DNA of 11,617 bases, taken from NCBI GenBank assembly GCA_001784535.1, contig MFRJ01000082.1, positions 10,144 to 21,760 of the forward strand, given 5' to 3'. Source of the DNA: Candidatus Melainabacteria bacterium GWA2_34_9. GTDB taxonomy: Bacteria; Cyanobacteriota; Vampirovibrionia; Gastranaerophilales; UBA9971. Position 1 is the stretch's first letter. Each line of letters begins with the position of its first letter. Under the pieces are notes generated by a model that worked only from the letters and a program-made list of their open reading frames with translations, searched no databases and had not been told where the DNA came from. This document shows positions 1 to 6,890 of the stretch, one piece after another. The translations under genes were made by a program, and so were the position numbers.

Positions 1-668
1 ACGAAGAATGGCAAAAATCAGGACGTTTTCGATATTTTCAAGCTGATATAAGCGATAAGGAAGAAATTTTAAAACTAACAGATATTAATAATTTTATTAA
101 AGATGAACAGGCATGTATTATTTTTAATGCAGCTTGTCTTAAAACAGATGTTGATCACAATAACTTTATTGATTTTCAAACACTAAGAGAAGTAAAAAAT
201 ACAGGAATAGATGGCTTAATCAATATACTAGAAGTCTTCCAAAGCAACTTGTTGACCTATGGCGGAGTATTTGTGGGTATTTCATCTTTTAGTACAATAA
301 GCCCCGCAATCTGTCCCGGAATGATTGCTTATCGTGCTGCAAAAACTTTTTTAAATACATTAATTGATGATCTTAGATTTACCTGGAGAAATAATAAAAA
401 TATTAAAATAATGACAGTTAATCTTGGATATATGAGAAAAAACAAAGCTAATCCATTTTTAGAACTTTTATTTCCGAGTTATACCCGAGTTGCAAAAAAA
501 ATAATTAAAACGGTTCATTCAAATAATATTCCCAAAGAACTAAATTATACGTTTCTTTATAATATTGTTTATCGTTTTTTTGCTTTGATGCCAAGTATAA
601 TTTATTATTTTACATTTCATATTGTCTTAAGAAAGACGATTGCTTTTATAAAAAACATTAAAGATTAG
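1..668 (+). CDS. Short-chain dehydrogenase/reductase, C-terminal part (cut by left edge)
   Basis: The frame is open from the left edge (first full codon at base 3) to a TAG at 666-668, giving about 221 residues. It lacks its true start and the N-terminal glycine-rich NAD(P)-binding loop, which must lie upstream. An internal TTG at 249 could be mistaken for the start, but SDR hallmarks lie before it: an acidic residue after a beta strand in QADISDKEE (about 45-71), and an Asn-Ala-Ala motif (126-134) matching the structural NNAG region. After it come the catalytic Ser pair (282-287) and the YxxxK active site in AYRAAK (Tyr codon 330-332, Lys codon 342-344). The C-terminal part is hydrophobic (YNIVYRFFALMPSIIYYF), so membrane association is possible. 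The substrate cannot be told; sugar-nucleotide or lipid-type oxidoreduction would fit the neighbours. It converges on the GT-C-like gene with an 11-base overlap. Confidence 0.85.
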   Translation, partial: EEWQKSGRFRYFQADISDKEEILKLTDINNFIKDEQACIIFNAACLKTDVDHNNFIDFQTLREVKNTGIDGLINILEVFQSNLLTYGGVFVGISSFSTISPAICPGMIAYRAAKTFLNTLIDDLRFTWRNNKNIKIMTVNLGYMRKNKANPFLELLFPSYTRVAKKIIKTVHSNNIPKELNYTFLYNIVYRFFALMPSIIYYFTFHIVLRKTIAFIKNIKD

Positions 669-678
669 GTTTTTTATA
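647..678. terminator. AT-rich hairpin over the convergent stop codons, possible bidirectional terminator
   Basis: TATAAAAAAC (647-656) and GTTTTTTATA (669-678) are perfect 10-base inverted repeats with a 12-base loop. Both stop codons of the converging genes lie inside the element, and each strand ends in a T run. The stem has only one G-C pair, so it would be weak as an intrinsic terminator. The position between two tail-to-tail genes is the main support. Confidence 0.4.
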
Positions 679-2514
679 CATAATAAAAACGCTGTTTTCC
701 CAAACTATATCGTATTTATTTCTAGAGATAAATCTTTCAACAGCTTTTTTTTGCTCGCATTGATCTCTCAGCTGTGGATCAGAATTAGAATAAATACTGC
801 AATCTTTAACATTATCAAAAGGATTTAAAATTAAAGATTTAGGCCAACCTTCATGATTATTGTTATATTTTGATATTAAAATTACCGGAAATTGTTTATT
901 TTTTTCAATTTTATCCAATTTTTTGTTAAAAATTCTATAATCTAAACATAAAGGCCAACTCGTATCTAAAGCAGGTTTTGCGTTTGTTATATAGTGCATT
1001 AAAGGAATATTAGGCAAGGCTAAAAGAGAATCGGTTTCTTTTATATAATTTGGATAAATTTTAATAAAATCATTTATTACAGCAGCTCTTTCCTTAGAGG
1101 TATAAGATCCTTGAAACATGTTATTATTTATCGTTGTATTCAGATATTTTATGCCGGTATAATCACCCAAGCCGGAATTTCTTGTAATAATTGAAAAAAT
1201 TGAGAGAAAAATTATAATTGATAAACCTATTTTTTTAAATTTTGAAAATTTATTTAAAGAAATATCTTTAAAGTTTTCTAAATTTAAAATGTAATAAATT
1301 GAAATTGCAGTTAAAAACCAGTATCCCGGGAAAAAATACCAACCGGATCCGGCTAAAGAAAATAAAGCTGTTAATATTCCTAAAAAACACAATAACTTTA
1401 ATTTATTATCAGCTTTTTTATCAACTAATATCCAAAAAGGTATAAATAGGAAAATACCCGGAAATAAAAAATAACCAAACCACGTCCAATAGAAAGAACT
1501 TTTATAAACAAACATAATTACAAAAGAGACAATTGGTACAAGAATTAATGAAATACCTTTAAAGAAACCCGGTGTTATTAAAACATTTGTATAAAAAAGC
1601 AATAAAACAAAAAAGATAAATGAAATAAAAGACCAAATTTTACTTTTTATTAATCCATATGAAATAGAAAATAATCCAATAACAATAATGGATAGAAGCA
1701 AAGATTTAAAATAAGTATTAATATAAAGATTTAAAAGATAAACAGATGAATGATGACTATCAGGATATACAGTAGCCGTAAATAAATTTTGCATATCTTT
1801 AAAATAAAAATCAGAAAACCCTGTTATTTTTAGGCATAATAAAAAAACTATAGCAGTTAATATATAACCCGATAGAAAAATTATTGAAAATTTTAATGAA
1901 TTTTTTAATGCTTCTTTAATTTTGTCTTTATTTTGCAGAAAATTTAAAAAAGTCCAGATAAATGGCGCAAATACAAATAAAAGTCCTAATATATTCGCAC
2001 ACCTTACAAAAATATTTAGTGAAAAAAAGATTGAAGAAATAAATATTTTTGATTTTGATTTATTTATTATTCCGGAGTACAAAAAATATGAACCGGCAAT
2101 AAAAAATAAAACAGTAAGACTTGAATAATTTAAAAAATATACATCTAAACGTATCATGCAAATAGTTGATAATAATAGAGTTAGAAGAAGTAAAGTCTTA
2201 TTCTTAAAAACATCTTTAAGGGTTTGAAACATTAAAAAATTTATCAAAAGAATTATTACAGCATAACCTAATTTACAAGAGGTATATTCCATAAATGGAA
2301 AAATTTTTATCCATAATCCTCCGATAATTGAAGTTAATATTGTGGGAGCCGTTCCCCAAATAAATCCATTATGATTAAATATTTGTTTATACCAAAAAAT
2401 ACTAAAACCTGTATCCAAAAAACCGATGCCCTGACAAACCCATAACAAAGGATAAATTATTATTGCCAGTATTAAGAAACAATCTCTTTTTTTGAATGTA
2501 GAAGCTACTTTCAT
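658..2514 (-). CDS. Polytopic membrane protein, GT-C-type glycosyltransferase-like
   Basis: This 618-residue protein has roughly ten to twelve hydrophobic segments over residues 10-450 and a soluble C-terminal domain of about 170 residues. The first extracytoplasmic loop after TM1 holds an Asp in GFLDTGFS (Asp34), where GT-C enzymes (ArnT, PMT, Wzy-like families) carry their catalytic acidic residue. RCANILGL near residue 170 and AGSGWYFFPGYWF later resemble conserved stretches of uncharacterised family-39-like bacterial proteins. GT-C enzymes take sugars from polyprenyl-phosphate donors on the outer membrane face. It is the last gene of the leftward unit, 26 bases after the methyltransferase stop. 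AAAGGAT lies 8 bases before the ATG. The partner GT2 protein at 5940-6872 could supply its lipid-linked donor. A polymerase or a membrane protein of unknown role remains possible, since family assignment rests on topology and the loop Asp. Confidence 0.7.
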   Translation of the reverse strand: MKVASTFKKRDCFLILAIIIYPLLWVCQGIGFLDTGFSIFWYKQIFNHNGFIWGTAPTILTSIIGGLWIKIFPFMEYTSCKLGYAVIILLINFLMFQTLKDVFKNKTLLLLTLLLSTICMIRLDVYFLNYSSLTVLFFIAGSYFLYSGIINKSKSKIFISSIFFSLNIFVRCANILGLLFVFAPFIWTFLNFLQNKDKIKEALKNSLKFSIIFLSGYILTAIVFLLCLKITGFSDFYFKDMQNLFTATVYPDSHHSSVYLLNLYINTYFKSLLLSIIVIGLFSISYGLIKSKIWSFISFIFFVLLLFYTNVLITPGFFKGISLILVPIVSFVIMFVYKSSFYWTWFGYFLFPGIFLFIPFWILVDKKADNKLKLLCFLGILTALFSLAGSGWYFFPGYWFLTAISIYYILNLENFKDISLNKFSKFKKIGLSIIIFLSIFSIITRNSGLGDYTGIKYLNTTINNNMFQGSYTSKERAAVINDFIKIYPNYIKETDSLLALPNIPLMHYITNAKPALDTSWPLCLDYRIFNKKLDKIEKNKQFPVILISKYNNNHEGWPKSLILNPFDNVKDCSIYSNSDPQLRDQCEQKKAVERFISRNKYDIVWENSVFIMYKKPNL

Positions 2515-2540
2515 TTATTTATCCTTTTTTAAAAGCCGAT

Positions 2541-3152
2541 CTATGTCTTTATGCATTCCATAATTATGTGAGTATAAGGGATATTTATCAAATCTTTCCT
2601 TGTTTCATAATTGACCACGTTGAAGATCTTTTTTGCGAGTTTAATATAATTTTCTTCTGTTCTTACAAATTTTCCTCTATCCTGCGAAAGAATAAATTTT
2701 TCAATTATTGACTGATTTTCGGTATAACAACCATCTATTGTCACCAGTCTTCCGCCTGTTTTTAAAGAATTTTTTGCAAGTTCGAAAAGTTCTAAGGCTT
2801 CTTGGTCATTCAAATGATGAAGAACACCTGTTGCCAAAACTATATCGAAATAATTTTCTTTATCTAATTGTATAAGAGAATCTTTTTTTATAAATTCGCA
2901 GAAAAATTGTCCTTTTCCTCCAAATTTTTTAATAGCATTATTTATATATTTTTCATTTGCATCAAATCCAACATATTCAACTTCAGGCAAATATTTCAGC
3001 ATATCTGCGCACCCACAGCCTATATCAAGAATACGAAAGCCTTTTTCTGCTTTTATATAATTTTCTGTAAAACATTTCCTGCTTTTTTCTCCTCCTACTA
3101 AATTTTGAAAAAAAGTATAGAAAATAGGGAAACCTAAAAGAAATTTTTTCAT
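2541..3152 (-). CDS. Class I SAM-dependent methyltransferase
   Basis: This 203-residue Rossmann methyltransferase has motif I in ILDIGCGCAD (residues 41-50), the acidic ribose-binding residue Asp64 in YVGFDANEKYI, and a motif IV/post-motif stretch FDIVLATGVLHHL (102-114), typical of the Methyltransf_11/12 group. It is rather short, with only about 35 residues before the SAM domain and few beyond it, so it has no separate substrate domain. The ATG overlaps the TGA of the upstream transaminase gene (ATGA), and no Shine-Dalgarno is visible on this strand before it, so translation is probably coupled. Given the partner, an amino-sugar or glycan hydroxyl or amine is a likely acceptor, but that is inference. 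Confidence 0.85.
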   Translation of the reverse strand: MKKFLLGFPIFYTFFQNLVGGEKSRKCFTENYIKAEKGFRILDIGCGCADMLKYLPEVEYVGFDANEKYINNAIKKFGGKGQFFCEFIKKDSLIQLDKENYFDIVLATGVLHHLNDQEALELFELAKNSLKTGGRLVTIDGCYTENQSIIEKFILSQDRGKFVRTEENYIKLAKKIFNVVNYETRKDLINIPYTHIIMECIKT

Positions 3153-4300
3153 AAAGGAGATTCCTTTTTTGTTTCAATATCATTGCTAATAAATTCTTTA
3201 AGAGCTTTTATTATTTTATTTACTTCTATTTCGCTTAAATCATAAAATAAAGGTAATCTTAAAAGAGTATCACTGATGATATTTGTTATTTCAAGATTTC
3301 CTGAACTTCTTGAAAAAACTTTCCCTGCCGGAGAATCGTGAAGAGGAACATAATGAAACACGGAACTGATATTTTTAGAATTTAAAAATTTAATTAATTC
3401 TGTTCTTTGTTTAAAACTTTTAGTGATTACATAAAACATATGAGCATTATGTTTTATATAATCAGGAATAAAAGGAATTCTGATTTCAGACAGCTTTTTT
3501 AATTCTTCATTGTATTTTTGCCATAAAAGCTTTCTTTTGTTTGTAATTTGTTCTGCTTTTTCCATCTGGGCAAACAAAAATGCTGCTATTAATTCAGAAG
3601 GCAAATAAGAAGAACCTATATCTACCCAGGTATATTTATCTACTTCCCCTCTGAAAAATTTGCTTCTGTTTGTTCCTTTTTCTCTGATTATTTCAGCTCT
3701 TTCAATAAATTTTTCATCATTAATTAATAAAGCTCCGCCTTCTCCTGAAATAATATTTTTGGTTTCATGAAAGCTTAATGTAGCCAAATGCCCTATACTT
3801 CCGACTTTTTTGTCTTTATAAAGGGAAAAAATTGCCTGTGCAGCATCTTCAATAACATATAAATTAAATTTGTTTGCTATATCCATAATTTTATCCATTT
3901 CACATGGAACACCGGCATAATGCACGGTAACAATTGCTTTTGTTTTTTCTGTTATTGCTTCTTCAATTTTTGTTTCGTCAATATTTAAAGTGTCAGGTCT
4001 TATATCAACAAATACAGGAACTCCGCCTCTTAAAACAAAGGCATTTGCTGTGGTAACAAAAGTGTAAGACGGCATTATAATTTCATCGCCGGGTTTAATA
4101 TCAATTAATATTGCTGCCATTTCAAGAGCGGCAGTACAGGAATGAGTTAAAAGAGCTTTTTTACATTTAATATTGTCTTCAATCCATTTGTTGCATTTTT
4201 TTGTAAATTCGCCATCTCCGGCCAAACGCTCTTTTTCTATTGCCTGTTTGATATATTCGAGTTCTTTACCTATTAAATAAGGTTTATTAAATGGAATCAT
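3149..4300 (-). CDS. wecE: dTDP-4-amino-4,6-dideoxygalactose transaminase (WecE/RffA-like, PLP)
   Basis: This 383-residue fold-type I aminotransferase belongs to the DegT/DnrJ/EryC1/StrS family. It resembles E. coli WecE through most of its length: start MIPFNKP, HSCTAALEMAA (53-63), IIMPSYTFV with TANAFVLRG, RPDTLNIDE, VHYAGVPCEMD, EDAAQ (Asp152, pyridine nitrogen), SFHETKN with the Schiff-base Lys181, EIIREKGTNRS with FFRGEVDKYTW, and NAHMFYV. WecE converts dTDP-4-keto-6-deoxy-D-glucose and glutamate to dTDP-4-amino-4,6-dideoxy-D-galactose (Fuc4N). It is the first gene of the leftward unit, about 40 bases below a good promoter. No Shine-Dalgarno precedes the ATG, so a short leader may initiate by another route. 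The C-terminus is slightly longer than E. coli WecE. RmlA/RmlB, which make the substrate, are not in the window. Confidence 0.93.
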   Translation of the reverse strand: MIPFNKPYLIGKELEYIKQAIEKERLAGDGEFTKKCNKWIEDNIKCKKALLTHSCTAALEMAAILIDIKPGDEIIMPSYTFVTTANAFVLRGGVPVFVDIRPDTLNIDETKIEEAITEKTKAIVTVHYAGVPCEMDKIMDIANKFNLYVIEDAAQAIFSLYKDKKVGSIGHLATLSFHETKNIISGEGGALLINDEKFIERAEIIREKGTNRSKFFRGEVDKYTWVDIGSSYLPSELIAAFLFAQMEKAEQITNKRKLLWQKYNEELKKLSEIRIPFIPDYIKHNAHMFYVITKSFKQRTELIKFLNSKNISSVFHYVPLHDSPAGKVFSRSSGNLEITNIISDTLLRLPLFYDLSEIEVNKIIKALKEFISNDIETKKESPL

Positions 4301-4324
4301 AATTTGCTAATAAATATTTCCCAA

Positions 4325-4368
4325 TATAAAGTTATAATAGATTATTATATATTTATTATAACTTTATA
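4325..4368. repeat. Perfect 15-bp inverted repeat in the divergent promoter region
   Basis: TATAAAGTTATAATA (4325-4339) and TATTATAACTTTATA (4354-4368) are exact reverse complements separated by 14 bases. Each arm carries a TATAAT facing inward, and the right arm overlaps the -35 and spacer of the leftward promoter. The symmetry would suit an operator for a dimeric regulator acting on both units. Low complexity (A/T only apart from one G or C per arm) makes chance more likely than for a mixed sequence, but a 15-bp perfect match is still notable. Confidence 0.6.
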
Positions 4369-4372
4369 ACAA
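4344..4372 (-). promoter_or_regulatory. Predicted sigma-70 promoter for the wecE unit
   Basis: Read on the - strand, TTGTTA (4372-4367) and TATAAT (4349-4344) are separated by exactly 17 bases. Transcription would begin near 4337, giving a leader of about 37 bases before the wecE ATG. This is the best promoter match in the window. For the opposite, rightward gene at 4386 there are several TATAAT-like boxes (for example 4333-4338) but no convincing -35. Confidence 0.6.
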
Positions 4373-4385
4373 ACGGAATTACTAA

Positions 4386-5249
4386 ATGGATACCAAAATT
4401 AATATAAGAGAGTTTTTTAAAGAGCTGTTCCCGCAAGATAAAATTAATAATGATGACAAATTAATAAAGGCTTATATTGAAGAAGCGGAATTTGGCTTTA
4501 ATAGAATAGAAAAATTTCTTGATTTTGAGAATAATAAAGAATTCAAAATATTAGAAGTAGGAGCAGGTTCTTTTTTGTTAACTTCATATCTGGCTTATAG
4601 AGGACTTAATATTACTGCTCTGGAACCGGTTAGCGGAGGTTTTGAGTGTTTTAATTTAATGCAGCAAGCAGTTTTGGAATATTGCAAGCTGAATAATATT
4701 AATTTTAAAATTATAGCCTCAAAAGCAGAAGATTTTAGCTCTGATGAAAAATATGATTTTGTTTTTTTGGTTAATGTTTTAGAACATATTGAAGAACCTT
4801 TTAAAGCTCTTGATAATATGAAAAATGTGCTTAAGGATGCCGGAAAAGTTTTTATTCATTGCCCAAACTATTTAATTCCTTATGAACCGCATTTCAGGAT
4901 GTTTTTGCTTCCTTTTGGCAAAAAAATAAATGAATTTATATTTAAAAATAAAATTAAAGAAAAACATGAATTGTGGAATGATTTAAATTTTATTAATTAT
5001 AATCAAATTGTTAATTATTCAAAACAGAGAAAACTATCTGTACAATTTAATCATGAAATTATTTATGAATCGTTTAAAAGATTATCTGATGCTAATAATA
5101 AAGAATTCAAAAACAGAATTCCAAAATTTATTTTTGTTATTTATAAACTATTAACTTTAACAAAGTTAATTAAATTATTAAAATTAATGCCGTCTAAATA
5201 CCAAACACCAATGGAATTTATAATTCAATGCAAAAAAATAAAAGAGTAG
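4386..5249 (+). CDS. Class I SAM-dependent methyltransferase with C-terminal extension
   Basis: This is a 287-residue protein. SAM-binding motif I is in KILEVGAGSFLL (54-65), the acidic residue ending strand 2 is Glu80 in ALEPV, and the later SAM-fold stretch is YDFVFLVNVLEHIEEP (123-138), followed by KDAGKVFIHCPNY. The last third has no clear family signature and includes an amphipathic, lysine/leucine-rich helix (KLLTLTKLIKLLKLMP) that could touch the membrane. It is the first gene of the rightward unit, and its stop lies inside the WbqC gene. The site before the ATG has only a weak GGA. The target is probably a glycan or lipid-linked sugar; the sequence does not tell O- from N- or C-methylation. 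It is not closely similar to the other two methyltransferases here. Confidence 0.83.
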   Translation: MDTKINIREFFKELFPQDKINNDDKLIKAYIEEAEFGFNRIEKFLDFENNKEFKILEVGAGSFLLTSYLAYRGLNITALEPVSGGFECFNLMQQAVLEYCKLNNINFKIIASKAEDFSSDEKYDFVFLVNVLEHIEEPFKALDNMKNVLKDAGKVFIHCPNYLIPYEPHFRMFLLPFGKKINEFIFKNKIKEKHELWNDLNFINYNQIVNYSKQRKLSVQFNHEIIYESFKRLSDANNKEFKNRIPKFIFVIYKLLTLTKLIKLLKLMPSKYQTPMEFIIQCKKIKE

Positions 5250-5932
5250 CCATATTACAATCTAATTATATTCCCTGGAAGGGATATTTTGATCTTATCA
5301 ACCTTGTTGATGAATTTATCTTGTTTGATGACGTACAGTATACAAAAAACGACTGGAGAAACAGAAACAAAATAAAAACGCCACAGGGAACTAAATGGAT
5401 TAATATTCCGGTAAAAAATAAAGGCAGAATTTCAACAGCTTTAAAAATCAAAGATGTTGAGATAGCTGATAAAAAATGGGCTAAAAAACATTGGAGCACT
5501 TTTGAAACTTATTATGCAAAAGCGCAATTCTTTAAAGATTATAAAGATATTTTTAAAGAGTTGTATTTGAATACAGAAGAAGAATATTTAAGCGAAATTA
5601 ATTATAAATTTATAAAAACTATAAATAACATTCTGGGAATAACTGCCAAAATCAGTTTTTCTTCAGATTACAAGCTTCTGGACGAAAAAACAGAACGATT
5701 AGTTAGTATTTGTAAAGAAGCAGGGGCTTCGGAATATATTTCAGGACCGGCTGCCAAAGCTTATTTGGATGAAAATCTTTTTGAATCTGAAAAAATTAAT
5801 GTAAAATGGATGGATTATTCTGAATATCCAGAATATAATCAATTATATCCGCCTTTTGATCATTATGTGAGTATAATAGATTTAATATTTAACGAAGGAC
5901 CTAAATCTACTGAATTTATGAAAAGTTTTTGA
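5228..5932 (+). CDS. WbqC-like family protein
   Basis: This 234-residue protein opens with the WbqC family signature: RVAILQSNYIPWKGYFDLI (6-24), then DEFILFDDVQYTKNDWRNRNKI (28-49) and TKWINIPVK (55-63). WbqC proteins recur in O-antigen and capsule clusters beside aminotransferases and methyltransferases; a sugar-modifying, possibly acyl-transfer, role has been supposed, but I know of no settled biochemical activity. The ATG at 5228 overlaps the methyltransferase gene by 22 bases in another frame, and the family motif begins a few residues later, so this start is right or nearly so. No good Shine-Dalgarno is present, which suggests translational coupling. Eight residues of polar lead before VAIL is normal for the family. 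The full family length is present, with no sign of truncation. Confidence 0.9.
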   Translation: MQKNKRVAILQSNYIPWKGYFDLINLVDEFILFDDVQYTKNDWRNRNKIKTPQGTKWINIPVKNKGRISTALKIKDVEIADKKWAKKHWSTFETYYAKAQFFKDYKDIFKELYLNTEEEYLSEINYKFIKTINNILGITAKISFSSDYKLLDEKTERLVSICKEAGASEYISGPAAKAYLDENLFESEKINVKWMDYSEYPEYNQLYPPFDHYVSIIDLIFNEGPKSTEFMKSF

Positions 5933-5939
5933 GGAAAAG

Positions 5940-6872
5940 ATGAAACTTTCAGTTTTAACAACATTATATTATTCAACTCCTTATTTAAAGGAATTTTATG
6001 AAAGAATTACAAATTCCGTAAAAAAAATTACGGATGATTATGAAATTATTATTGTAAATGATGGTTCGCCGGATAATTCTCTTGAAATTGTTCTAGAATT
6101 ATTTGAGTCTGACAAAAAAATTAAAATAGTTGATTTATCAAGAAATTTTGGGCATCATAATGCTATAGTTACAGGGCTGGAGTATGTAACAGGTGATTAT
6201 GTTTTTTTTGTAGACTGCGATTTAGAGGAACCTCCTGAACTTATTGAACAATATTGGCCAGAAATGATCAATTCTACAAACGTTGATGTGGTTTATGGAA
6301 TTCAAAAAGCACGCAAAGGGAATTTATTTGAAAAATTTTCAGGAGAACTGTTTTTTACTTTATTTAATTCTTTGTCAGATTTTAAAATCCCCCCGAATTT
6401 TTGTTATTCAAGATTAACTACAAGGCGTTATACACAAGCTATACTGGAATTTCCCGAAAAAGAAATGTTTTTAGGCGGTATTTGGTTTTTAACAGGTTTT
6501 AACCAAAAACCCATAATAATTAAAAAATTCAGCAAAGGAAAAAGCACTTATACTTTAAGTAAAAAAATTGCATTAGCTGTTAATGCAATTACATCTTTTA
6601 CAATAAAACCGTTAGAATATATTTTTGTCTTAGGTTTTATTTTAATGGCTTTAGCTTCTATTGTAATAATCTTATTGATTATGCAAAAATTGTTTTTTAA
6701 TGTTAATGTGCCGGGCTGGACGTCTATACTGGTGTCTTTATGGTTTTTAGGAGGCTTGGTTATCTTTAATCAAGGAATTATTGGAGTTTATTTGTCAAAA
6801 ACACTCCTTGAAACCAAAAATAGACCAAGAGCTATAGTAAAAAAAGTCTATAATTGTGAAAATAATTTATAG
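5940..6872 (+). CDS. GT2 polyprenyl-phosphate glycosyltransferase (GtrB/ArnC/DPM1-like)
   Basis: This 310-residue protein has an N-terminal GT-A domain: SVLTTLYYS at the first strand, IIIVNDGSPDN (36-46), SRNFGHHNA (67-75), and the DxD region VDCDLEEPPEL (91-101; Asp92 and Asp94 bind metal and nucleotide), matching the DLQDPPE motif of dolichol-phosphate-mannose synthase-like enzymes. Two membrane helices follow (about 226-250 and 260-285), with VPGWTSI between them, as in GtrB and ArnC. Such enzymes move a sugar from a nucleotide donor to undecaprenyl phosphate on the cytoplasmic side; the lipid sugar is then flipped and used by a GT-C enzyme. The start has a clear GAGGAAA site (5931-5937) inside the WbqC stop region, with 7 bases between genes. 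No GtrA-type flippase is in the window. The sugar cannot be told. Confidence 0.9.
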   Translation: MKLSVLTTLYYSTPYLKEFYERITNSVKKITDDYEIIIVNDGSPDNSLEIVLELFESDKKIKIVDLSRNFGHHNAIVTGLEYVTGDYVFFVDCDLEEPPELIEQYWPEMINSTNVDVVYGIQKARKGNLFEKFSGELFFTLFNSLSDFKIPPNFCYSRLTTRRYTQAILEFPEKEMFLGGIWFLTGFNQKPIIIKKFSKGKSTYTLSKKIALAVNAITSFTIKPLEYIFVLGFILMALASIVIILLIMQKLFFNVNVPGWTSILVSLWFLGGLVIFNQGIIGVYLSKTLLETKNRPRAIVKKVYNCENNL

Positions 6873-6890
6873 AAACAATTTTATTTTTTA
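6852..6890 (+). terminator. Weak possible terminator after the rightward unit
   Basis: AATTGT (6852-6857) and ACAATT (6875-6880) can pair across a 17-base loop and are followed at once by a T-rich run (6881-6890). The stem is only 6 bp and overlaps the end of the GT2 gene; the T run lies in the end of the converging gene. Position, between two tail-to-tail genes only 8 bases apart, is the main argument. Confidence 0.25.

Noticed and set aside
1922..2128. Small + strand open frame inside the GT-C-like gene
   Set aside because: It is antisense to a well-supported membrane protein gene, low in complexity, with no recognisable motif. The same holds for the short antisense frames at 2868-3101, 5266-5499, 7364-7594 and 8754-8969.
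4325..4368. Invertible promoter (phase-variation switch) at the inverted repeat
   Set aside because: Known invertible capsule promoters have a much longer segment between the repeats; here the spacer is 14 bases and no recombinase gene is in the window.
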